This document shows, piece by piece, positions 1 through 6,784 of a stretch of 13,933 bases of DNA (position 1 is its first letter; the number at the start of each line of letters is the position of its first letter). Source of the DNA: Holophaga sp. (GTDB lineage: Bacteria; Acidobacteriota; Holophagae; Holophagales; Holophagaceae); NCBI GenBank assembly GCA_031292735.1, contig JARLGP010000150.1, positions 1 to 13,933 on the forward strand, read 5' to 3'. The notes under the pieces were generated by a model. That model ran no database searches. It was not told the origin of the DNA and saw nothing but the letters and a program-made list of their open reading frames with translations. Position numbers and translations under genes: made by a program.

Positions 1-315
1 AATGAGGGTGGGCGGCTCCTGGGTGTCGGCCATGATCCAGACGCAGGCGTCCCCGGTGGCGTGGCGCATGAGGGTGAGGCTGGACTTCTCCGCGCCGAAG
101 TTGCGCGAGTAGGCCAGGATCTTCACGTTGGGGTCCCGGGCCGCGATTCCCTTCAGGATCTCCAGGCTCCGGTCCTTGGAACAGTTGTCGCCGAAAATGT
201 GCTCATAGGTATGGCCCCCGTCCATGCCCGCGAACACCTGCCGCACCTCCTCGTAGCAGGCGAGCACGGTAGCTTCCTCATTGTAGACCGGGGTCAGGAC
301 CGAAATTTTTGCCAT
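1..315 (-). CDS. Glycosyltransferase family 2, DPM-like, 5' part only
   Basis: This is the first 105 codons of a family 2 glycosyltransferase; the rest lies beyond the left edge. The protein opens with MAKISVLTPVYNEEATV, the usual first GT-A strand. Next come GDNCSKDRSLEIL (about residues 44-56) in the nucleotide-binding position, SRNFGAEKSSLTLMRHATGDA, and then IMADTQEPPTLI at the break. This order matches the DPM/GtrB-like branch, whose members typically move a sugar from a nucleotide donor to polyprenyl phosphate. The usual DADLQDPP motif reads MADTQEPP here; some members of this branch carry VADLQDPP, so the change need not inactivate it. ATG at 315 is preceded by an AAGG at suitable spacing. 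It follows the flippase gene on the same strand after 94 bases, so co-transcription is likely. Acceptor and sugar are unknown. Confidence 0.88.
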   Translation of the reverse strand, partial: MAKISVLTPVYNEEATVLACYEEVRQVFAGMDGGHTYEHIFGDNCSKDRSLEILKGIAARDPNVKILAYSRNFGAEKSSLTLMRHATGDACVWIMADTQEPPTLI

Positions 316-409
316 GGTGCGCCTTGGATGGGTCTCATTTTGCCATGTTCGTGCCGGTTTTGAGCATTCCAAGGAATTTCTTTGCCCAGGCGCCCGGAAA
401 GGCGGGGCA

Positions 410-1729
410 TCAACCATGAGGCAAGGACACCATGGAACGCCCGATCAGAGCGAGATGCCGCCTTCCCTCCGGACGGAGGGACAATACCAAAACCATGCCC
501 AGCGGCAGGGCCACCAGGGACGCCATGGCAGCGCCCATCAAGCCCATGGGCTTGATGGTCACCAGCAGCAGGGCCAGGTTCAGCAGCAATCCGGCGGCGT
601 AGCCAGCCAGGCACATCCCGAAGTGACCCTCGTTGACGAGCCATTTGACGAGGATGGCCAGAATGCCGGCCGAAACCGCATTCCAGGCATAGATGCACAG
701 GATGTTCGCCGCCGGGGCATACGCCTCTCCATACAGGGTATTGACGAGGGGATGCCTGAGCAGGATCAAGGTCAGGGCCGCACCCGCCATGACCCAACCT
801 ACGAAAAAATAAAGTTGTCGCAGCCGTTTCTCGTAGATCTCCACACTTCTCAGCGAGGCCTGGATGATCCCGGGAAACACGGAGTTGGCGATGATCACTG
901 GAAGAATGAAGCAGGACTCCACCAGGCGCACGGGCACGGCGTACCAGCCCAGGGCCCGCGGTCCGAGAAACTTTTCGATCAGGATGTGATCAGCCCTCGT
1001 ATAGAACATGTAGAGCAGCCCTGCCACGGCCAAGGGAAGCGTCGCACGGAGCAGATTGGCGGCCCGGTTCCGGTCAAAGCGCCAGAGCGTGATCCGGTTC
1101 CCGGCGGAGGCATAGCCGATGAGCCATCCGGTCAGGAGGACGAGGGCTGCGACCGCCTCAACCCAGGCGAAGAAGCGGAGCGGAAGGCCACGGGAGGCTC
1201 CCCACCAGGTCAGGGCGGCCACCAGGAGGCATTGCGCCATCTGCGCCAGCACCGACAGCCGGATTCGAACCAGCGCCTGGAAATGGCATTCGATAACCTG
1301 AAATGGAATATGCATAGCGCTCAGGCCAACGATCAGGATCATTTTCGTGGTTTCCGGGTTCGTCGTCACCCGGAAGGCGGTCATTGCCAGCAGGGCGTAC
1401 ATGACCCCGACACCGGCCGCCCGGAGCCCGAAGGCGCTGCCCAGGATCCGGTCGCGTTGGCCGGGTTCCCTGACCAGCGCCTTCACGATAAGGGGGTCCA
1501 TGCCGAGATTGGCCATGGGTGCGAAAATGGCCATCAGCCCCAAAACATAAGCCAAAACGCCGTATTGATAGGGACCCAGGCGGCGGGCCACGTAGATCCC
1601 CACCAGGAAACTGGAGGCGATGCGTAGGCTGCGTTCCGCCAGCATCCATGCAGTATTGGGGCCGTAGTGCCTGAAGTTGTCCCCGGCCAGGGCCTGCTTC
1701 AGCTGGTTCCAAGCTATTCCTGGTTTCAT
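410..1729 (-). CDS. Wzx-type polysaccharide flippase
   Basis: A 439-residue, almost wholly hydrophobic protein that would form about 12 membrane helices. It is of the oligosaccharide flippase/polysaccharide export (MOP) type that moves lipid-linked glycans across the inner membrane. Visible hallmarks are a polar N-terminus, AERSLRIASSFLVGIYVARRLGP with QYGVLAY (about residues 31-61) at the first helix, and YTRADHILIEKFLGPRALGWYAVPVRL in the middle, which is typical of this family. The open frame runs on upstream to 2008, but that extension overlaps the radical SAM gene on the other strand and reads as non-membrane sequence. MKPG at 1729 is therefore the preferred start, although no strong ribosome site precedes it. 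It is divergent from the radical SAM gene with 67 bases between starts. Its substrate is probably the glycan built by the nearby glycosyltransferases; this is inferred from context. Confidence 0.88.
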   Translation of the reverse strand: MKPGIAWNQLKQALAGDNFRHYGPNTAWMLAERSLRIASSFLVGIYVARRLGPYQYGVLAYVLGLMAIFAPMANLGMDPLIVKALVREPGQRDRILGSAFGLRAAGVGVMYALLAMTAFRVTTNPETTKMILIVGLSAMHIPFQVIECHFQALVRIRLSVLAQMAQCLLVAALTWWGASRGLPLRFFAWVEAVAALVLLTGWLIGYASAGNRITLWRFDRNRAANLLRATLPLAVAGLLYMFYTRADHILIEKFLGPRALGWYAVPVRLVESCFILPVIIANSVFPGIIQASLRSVEIYEKRLRQLYFFVGWVMAGAALTLILLRHPLVNTLYGEAYAPAANILCIYAWNAVSAGILAILVKWLVNEGHFGMCLAGYAAGLLLNLALLLVTIKPMGLMGAAMASLVALPLGMVLVLSLRPEGRRHLALIGRSMVSLPHG

Positions 1730-1761
1730 CTTCGATAGCGTATCATCCAACAAGGCTCGGG

Positions 1762-1779
1762 GTGGGGGAACCCCTCCAC
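1762..1779 (+). promoter_or_regulatory. Hairpin just ahead of the radical SAM ribosome site
   Basis: GTGGGGG (1762-1768) can pair with CCCTCCAC-type sequence ending at 1779. This gives a seven-pair stem including one G-U pair and a four-base AACC loop. It ends five bases before the strong AGGAGGT ribosome site at 1784-1790. It has no following T-run, so it is not a simple terminator. It may be a translation-control or transcript-stability structure in the leader of the radical SAM gene. The pairing is visible; the function is a guess. Confidence 0.35.
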
Positions 1780-1796
1780 AAACAGGAGGTGGATCC

Positions 1797-3284
1797 ATGA
1801 AGTCACCCGCGGATATGAAAATCATCCAGATCGAGCTGACGAATGCCTGTTCCAAGCGATGTTCCAACTGCACGCGCTTCTGTGGACACCACACCGAGCC
1901 CTTCTTCATGGATTTCAAAACCTTCAAAGAGGCTGTGGATTCCATGGAGGGCTTTGAGGGGATCGTTGGGATCATGGGTGGGGAGCCGACCATCCACCCG
2001 GAATTCAAACGCTTTGTAGAGTATTTTCGGGACCATTTCGGCTATGACGACCGTACGGCCGTCTGCTATGGACCCACCTCGGACTTCACCGGGCACATCC
2101 TTTCCAATGTCTACAACGTCAACCTCAGCAATCAGAGGGGGCTGTGGACATCGGTAGGAGCCAAATACTACGAGCACTTTGAATTGATCCAGGACACGTT
2201 CGGCTACCAACTGGTCAATGACCATACGGCCGCGAGCATGCATGAGACGCTAATGGCGACCCGGAAGGAACTCGGCATACCCGACGACGAGTGGTTCAGG
2301 CTACGGGACGAGTGCTGGATCCAGAACCTCTGGAGTGCCTCGATCACACCCAAGGGGGCGTTTTTCTGCGAGATCGCGGCCTCCATGGACGCGACCCTGG
2401 GTGGGCCCGGTGGCTGGCCGATCGAGCCCGGATGGTGGAAGCGGACCCCGGGTGATTTTGCGGATCAGCTGCACTGGTGCGAACTCTGCAGCGCCGCACT
2501 GCCCATGCCCAGTCGGAACGCCAACGAGCAGACGGACGATGTCTCGCCCTTCTGGCTGCAAAAATTGACCGAGATCAACAGTCCCAAGCTGCGGAAGGGG
2601 GGGGTCGAGGTCTTCGACCCCAAGGCCTACGAGTCCGGCAAACACCAGGTGATCGCCGACGCGACCCCCTACCTGGACGACCAGGAGCGGCGTCTCGAAG
2701 GCGCCCTGCGTGGCATCCGGCCACAGTCGGTGTCCACCGTGCTGCATTGCCCGGAGGATATGAGCGAGGAGGCGGCCCGGCACAGCCTGGGATCGCTCCG
2801 CGACACCGGGCACCTGGAGGCGGTCCTCTCCCGGTCCGCAAGCCACGGCCCGCTGGCCGAAGCGATGGGCCTCCCGTTCCTGCTACTGGAAGGGCGCTCC
2901 GGGACCGAAGCCTTGGCCTGGATCCGTCAGGAGACCAAGGCCAAGGACTGGATCCTGGTCACCCAGGGCGGGGCCCCGGTCACGGGCTTCTTCGCCCTGC
3001 TCGATATGTGCGTCTTCAATCCCGGCTGCCTGTACCTACGCGGTGACCAGGCATCGGGCCAGGGCATGCAGTTCTTCAACGTCCGCGCCTCGGCCCTGGT
3101 GGGCGGCGGCGATCTGTTCGATCTGCGTGCCAGCTTCCCAGGCCGCAAGGTCGTCTTGGTTGCCAGCGACGACCCCGCCGCCTATCGAATGGGCCGGGTC
3201 CACAAGGTCTACCGGCGCGGGATTCGGCTGGTCTACTGGGCCGGCGGGCGGCTTCAGCGCTGGTTCGGGAGAAAACTGGCCTGA
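1797..3284 (+). CDS. Radical SAM protein with SPASM-like cysteines and a C-terminal extra domain
   Basis: A 495-residue protein. The radical SAM signature CX3CX2C is Cys18, Cys22 and Cys25 (NACSKRCSNCTRFC), and MGGEP at 60-64 is the usual SAM-contact motif. A second cysteine set follows: Cys173, Cys191 (ITPKGAFFCE) and Cys228/Cys231 (HWCELC). This spacing resembles SPASM/twitch domains that hold an auxiliary Fe-S cluster. Residues about 310-495 form a further domain alternating strand and helix, with WILVTQGGAPVTGF where a GT-A fold would carry its DxD; it may be a degenerate glycosyltransferase-like domain. ATG at 1797 is chosen over an upstream in-frame ATG at 1677 because AGGAGGT sits at 1784-1790 and homology-like sequence begins here; the longer form would overlap the flippase start. 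Its place between glycan genes suggests modification of a sugar, lipid carrier or small precursor. The substrate cannot be named. Confidence 0.85.
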   Translation: MKSPADMKIIQIELTNACSKRCSNCTRFCGHHTEPFFMDFKTFKEAVDSMEGFEGIVGIMGGEPTIHPEFKRFVEYFRDHFGYDDRTAVCYGPTSDFTGHILSNVYNVNLSNQRGLWTSVGAKYYEHFELIQDTFGYQLVNDHTAASMHETLMATRKELGIPDDEWFRLRDECWIQNLWSASITPKGAFFCEIAASMDATLGGPGGWPIEPGWWKRTPGDFADQLHWCELCSAALPMPSRNANEQTDDVSPFWLQKLTEINSPKLRKGGVEVFDPKAYESGKHQVIADATPYLDDQERRLEGALRGIRPQSVSTVLHCPEDMSEEAARHSLGSLRDTGHLEAVLSRSASHGPLAEAMGLPFLLLEGRSGTEALAWIRQETKAKDWILVTQGGAPVTGFFALLDMCVFNPGCLYLRGDQASGQGMQFFNVRASALVGGGDLFDLRASFPGRKVVLVASDDPAAYRMGRVHKVYRRGIRLVYWAGGRLQRWFGRKLA

Positions 3285-3294
3285 GGCCGGATCT

Positions 3295-4452
3295 TCAATG
3301 CCCTGCCCAAAGGATCCTCTTGGCGCGGCCGCAGCGCAGGCGCGTTCCAGTCAGCCAGTGGTTCAGGTACGCCAGCCCCAGGAAGCGGATCCCCGCCAGC
3401 CAGCCGCACCGTTTCAAGGCGGGTCTGAAGATCTGAGTATGGGCCTTGCGCGGCAGGCTGAGCAGGGCCCTGGAGACGTGGAACGTGCCATAGAACGCAG
3501 CGAACTGGTCGTAGCGTTCCCGGATGACCCTTGCAGCCAGAACGCCGAGTTCGGCACACTGCCAGGCTGATTTCGTCTGGTCGCCCGATTGCTGTTCTGC
3601 CGAAATCAATCCGCGGAAAGAGTAGTGGTTGGATGCATGCAGCCGGTAGGCGCCCCCGGTCTTGTGGATCATTATTGTGGCGTTGAAAGCATGGGTCATC
3701 CGAACGAGGTAGAAGTCGGCGCAGATCCGGAACATGTCCTTTTCTGCGGGGAGGATGAGTTCCAGCGCATCACGCCTGAACATCATGAAGCTCTGGGTCG
3801 TCCAATAGTATTCGTCAGTCAGCAGAATGGCATTGCAGGCGGCGGAGGGAACCAGGTCATAGTCCAGGATGCCGTTCCGGATCCATGCTTGCTTCCGTTC
3901 CGGTCTGGGGTGCAGCCACGGCCACAGCAGAGGCTTGATCTCCCGGTGATGGCCAGCCAGCAGGACATCGTCCTGGTCGATCATGGCGCTGTCCAGGCAG
4001 GTCATGGCGACGATGGGCGCGCAGGTTAGATGGAAGAAAAGGTGGTCCTTCAGGGCATCGGGGAACAGGAGGTCGTCGGCGTCCAGGTAGACAATGAACT
4101 CGCCGTTGCTCTCCTGGAAACCGGTGATCTGCCCGGCCAACTGTCCCCCGTTGGCCTCATGCCGCACGAGCCGGAACCGCGGATCGGGCCGCTCCTCCAA
4201 AAACCTTTCGACGACGGCCAGGGTCCTGTCGGTCGAACAGTCCTCCACGATGAAGCATTCGAAATGCCGGTAGGTCTGGGCCAAAACACTTTCGAGGGTC
4301 TCCCGGATGAACTGTTCGCCGTTGAAGGCCGTCACCACCACGGACACCAGTGGCAATCGCAGCCCCAGCGCCAGTAAACCGGCAAGGGGCTCTTCTAGAT
4401 CGGAAACCCATTCTTCGCGCTCCGTTTCCAGCCTGTCGTGCTTGGGTGTCAT
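3295..4452 (-). CDS. Glycosyltransferase family 2
   Basis: A 385-residue GT2 enzyme, inverting GT-A type, expected at the cytoplasmic face of the membrane. After about 35 polar residues the catalytic domain starts with PLVSVVVTAFNGEQFIRETLESVLAQT (34-60). IVEDCSTDRT (68-77) follows as the nucleotide-binding loop, then NGGQLAGQITG, and YLDADDLLFPDAL (122-134) with the metal-binding DADD at 124-127. The C-terminal half carries no recognised domain and probably sets acceptor specificity. It starts 13 bases after the stop of the preceding GT2 gene on the same strand, so the two are almost certainly co-transcribed. It ends 10 bases from the convergent radical SAM stop, with no clear terminator between. 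The ribosome site ahead of ATG 4452 is weak, so coupling to the upstream gene is likely. Donor and acceptor are unknown. Confidence 0.92.
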   Translation of the reverse strand: MTPKHDRLETEREEWVSDLEEPLAGLLALGLRLPLVSVVVTAFNGEQFIRETLESVLAQTYRHFECFIVEDCSTDRTLAVVERFLEERPDPRFRLVRHEANGGQLAGQITGFQESNGEFIVYLDADDLLFPDALKDHLFFHLTCAPIVAMTCLDSAMIDQDDVLLAGHHREIKPLLWPWLHPRPERKQAWIRNGILDYDLVPSAACNAILLTDEYYWTTQSFMMFRRDALELILPAEKDMFRICADFYLVRMTHAFNATIMIHKTGGAYRLHASNHYSFRGLISAEQQSGDQTKSAWQCAELGVLAARVIRERYDQFAAFYGTFHVSRALLSLPRKAHTQIFRPALKRCGWLAGIRFLGLAYLNHWLTGTRLRCGRAKRILWAGH

Positions 4453-4465
4453 TTGGGCGTCCGTT

Positions 4466-5557
4466 TCAGAAAATGGAGTGGGGTCGGTGGGCGAACGGGT
4501 CAGTCATGGCGGCGCGCGGGTCCTGGAGGATCATGCGCAACCGGATCACCCGGTCGAAGCGGTTCCGGTCGCCGCCGAGGATGGCCCTCAGGGCCATGGG
4601 GTGGAGCAGACGCAGGACCATCCAGCGCAGGCGGCTGGACCCGCTGCCGTGGCGCCAGCAGCCCGGGGCGATGGTGCTGCGGACCGTGACGCCGGTTTTG
4701 AGCAGGCGTTCTCGCAGCTGCTTGAAATAGTCCCCCCGGATTTCCGGGGCCGCCATCTCGTAGCCCCAGCAATGGCGGCTGAGCTGAAGGTGGAGCAGCC
4801 ACGGCTGGAGCCGGGTGATCCCGTGGTCCGCCAGCAGCTCGTCCATCTTCTCGAAGATCCGGAAATAGGCGAACAGCCTGCGGTCGCGGATGGCGGTCTG
4901 CTGTCCGGGGCGCTGCTTCCGGTAATGGTACAGGGGGCGGTCGGATGCCGCGATCTTCCGGGCCAGGCAGAGGGCCGACAGGTGGAAGGGCACGTCCTCG
5001 CCCATGGGCATCCGCTCATCAAAGGTGAGCCCGCCCCTCTCCAGCAGGCTCCGCCGGTAGATCTTCTTCCAGATGGCGATGTCCTCCAGAAGGATCGCCT
5101 CGGCGCCGTCCAGGGCGCCCCCCGAACGCCGCAGCAGCGGGGGAATCCAGGAGTTGTCCCGGGGCACCGCGCGCCCTTCCTGCTCCAGGTAGAAGGAGAA
5201 TCCGCTCTGGGCGATCTCGGCGTCCTGCGCCTCGGCCAGGGCCAGCAGGTGCTCGAACATGTCCGGTTCAACCCAGTCGTCGGCATCCACGAAGCCCACA
5301 TACTCGCCCCGGACCTCGCCCAGGCCGGTGTTGCGCGCGGCGGAGTAGCCTCCGTTGGGCCGCTCCACCAGGCGGAACCGCGGATCCCGGGCCAGGTAGT
5401 CCCGGAGGATCCCCGCGCTGCCGTCGGTGGATCCGTCGTTCACCAGAATGACTTCCATGTCCCTCAGGGTCTGGGCCGCCAGGGACTCCAGGCATTGAGG
5501 CAAGTACTCGGCCACATTGTAGACCGGCACAATGACCGATAATTTGGGCGGAATCAT
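4466..5557 (-). CDS. Glycosyltransferase family 2
   Basis: A 363-residue GT2 enzyme. The order of motifs is textbook: KLSVIVPVYNVAEYLPQCLESLAAQTL (5-31), VNDGSTDGS (39-47), PNGGYSAARNTGLGEVRGEYVGFVDADD (67-94) with the metal-binding DADD at 91-94, then WVEPDMFEHLLALA. Such enzymes add a sugar from a nucleotide-sugar donor to a growing glycan. The C-terminal region (about 200-363) is rich in Arg and His with no recognised motif. It shares the heptapeptide DPRFRLV and a 14-base identical stretch with the next gene, consistent with common ancestry. It lies 68 bases downstream of the TPR gene and 13 bases upstream of the second GT2, all on the minus strand. ATG at 5557 starts right at the family's N-terminal strand; no strong ribosome site is seen. 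Confidence 0.93.
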   Translation of the reverse strand: MIPPKLSVIVPVYNVAEYLPQCLESLAAQTLRDMEVILVNDGSTDGSAGILRDYLARDPRFRLVERPNGGYSAARNTGLGEVRGEYVGFVDADDWVEPDMFEHLLALAEAQDAEIAQSGFSFYLEQEGRAVPRDNSWIPPLLRRSGGALDGAEAILLEDIAIWKKIYRRSLLERGGLTFDERMPMGEDVPFHLSALCLARKIAASDRPLYHYRKQRPGQQTAIRDRRLFAYFRIFEKMDELLADHGITRLQPWLLHLQLSRHCWGYEMAAPEIRGDYFKQLRERLLKTGVTVRSTIAPGCWRHGSGSSRLRWMVLRLLHPMALRAILGGDRNRFDRVIRLRMILQDPRAAMTDPFAHRPHSIF

Positions 5558-5625
5558 TTAATTACTATAGGAGATCGGCTGGCGGCAGCGGTGCCTGATT
5601 GCGCGTCACCTTGGCTTGGTCGTGC

Positions 5626-6705
5626 TTACGAAAGCTCCTTCAGCAGCCGCTGCGCCTTGGAGTCCTTGGGGTCCAGCCGCAGTGCCGCCTCCGCCGCGGC
5701 CCGGGCCTCCGCCTTCCGTCCCATGTATTTCAGCACCTGGCCCCGGCGCCAGTGGGCCGAGCCATAGCCGCCAGTGCCGCCTTCCAGGGGTTCGCGCAGC
5801 ACCTGGTCCAGGGCGGCCAGCCCAGCTTCCAGGTGCCGGCCGGATAGGGCCGCGATCTTGCCTAGCTGCATGCGCAGCAGGCTGGGGGCGTCGCAGGTGG
5901 GCAGGGCCTCCTGGGCGATGCGCCAGGCGTCCTCGACCCGGTCGGCGTCCAGCAGGGCGTCGCAGATGGCGGTCAGGGGCCGGGCCCGGGTGCCGGCGGC
6001 GGTGCGCAGGCGAAGGGCTTCCTGGGCCTCCTGGCGCCTCTGCGGCGCATCGCCCAGGACCTTGCGGGTCTCCCGGCTGCCCAGGGCGTCCAGGTACGCG
6101 TAGATCACTTCCGGGTCAGTGGGGGCCGCGGCCAGGGCCCGGTTGAAGCAGGGCAGGGCGTCGCCCCATTTGCCCTCCATGGCCAGGATAGTGCCCTGGA
6201 GGATGTTGCCGCGGGGGCCGTTCACCTTCTTCAGGCTTTCCGCGGAGGCCAGGGCCAGGCGGGTGGAGCCGCCGAAGAAGCCGGGAATCTGCTCATAGGC
6301 CAGACCCAGGGTCATCCATGCGGTGACCAGGGTGGGGTCGGCCGCCACCGCCGCCCTGAGATCGTCCATGGCGTTGGTGATCCGGCTCAGGCTGCTGAAG
6401 TTCTTCTGCTGAACGGCCAATCCGCCCAGGGCCAGGCCCCGGGCCAGCAGGGCGTCGGCCAGGCCCGGCTTGAGCTCCACGGCCCGCTGGGCCGCGGCCG
6501 TGGCCTCGGGAAGCCGCACCAGGGCGGTGAGCGCCTGGGACTTGGCGGCCCAGGCCAGGGCGTTGCCGGGCTCACCCTGGAGGATGGTCTCCGCGTCGGC
6601 CAGGGCCTTGAGGTAGCGTCCGGCGTCCAGGTCCGGGCGCGGTGCGTAGTCCGCGCCCCAGGCGGGGAGCGTGGCCATGAGTACGATGGTGGAAAAAAGC
6701 TGCAT
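5626..6705 (-). CDS. Exported tetratricopeptide-repeat protein
   Basis: A 359-residue protein with a likely Sec signal peptide: hydrophobic FSTIVLMATLPAWGA followed by probable cleavage near residue 18 (AWGA/DY). The n-region has no positive charge, which is atypical. The rest is helical repeat sequence rich in Ala, Leu and Arg. Several TPR-like units are visible, for example ALADAETILQGEPGNALAWAAKSQALTAL, ATAAAQRAVELKPGLADALLARGLAL, ALPCFNRALAAAPTDPEVIYAYL, and a last unit KAEARAAAEAALRLDPKDSKAQRLLKEL at the C-terminus. TPR proteins usually act as scaffolds, so this one may hold periplasmic or envelope partners together. It sits between the GT-C gene (79 bases upstream) and two GT2 genes, which points to a role in the same glycan pathway. 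That role is inferred only from position. Confidence 0.82.
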   Translation of the reverse strand: MQLFSTIVLMATLPAWGADYAPRPDLDAGRYLKALADAETILQGEPGNALAWAAKSQALTALVRLPEATAAAQRAVELKPGLADALLARGLALGGLAVQQKNFSSLSRITNAMDDLRAAVAADPTLVTAWMTLGLAYEQIPGFFGGSTRLALASAESLKKVNGPRGNILQGTILAMEGKWGDALPCFNRALAAAPTDPEVIYAYLDALGSRETRKVLGDAPQRRQEAQEALRLRTAAGTRARPLTAICDALLDADRVEDAWRIAQEALPTCDAPSLLRMQLGKIAALSGRHLEAGLAALDQVLREPLEGGTGGYGSAHWRRGQVLKYMGRKAEARAAAEAALRLDPKDSKAQRLLKELS

Positions 6706-6784
6706 GGTGATGGACCCGTCCTGAGTATAGGTTGCGCATGGGAAGCCCGCCGCACACCGGAAAATTTCGCCATGTTCTCCGGAC

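Noticed and set aside
314..1627. Long plus-strand open frame of 437 codons opposite the flippase
   Set aside because: It is rich in Gln, Gly, His and Pro with no domain pattern, and it mirrors a clear membrane protein on the other strand. It is a high-GC antisense shadow.
1730..2008. N-terminal extension of the flippase to 2008
   Set aside because: It would overlap the radical SAM coding start by over 200 bases and adds 93 residues of non-membrane sequence foreign to the family.
3285..3294. Terminator between the convergent radical SAM and GT2 genes
   Set aside because: Only 10 bases separate the stop codons, and no hairpin with a T-run is visible on either side.
6726..6731. TATACT-like -10 box ahead of the TPR gene (minus strand)
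   Set aside because: No matching -35 box is found at proper spacing, and the gene is probably served by the upstream operon promoter.
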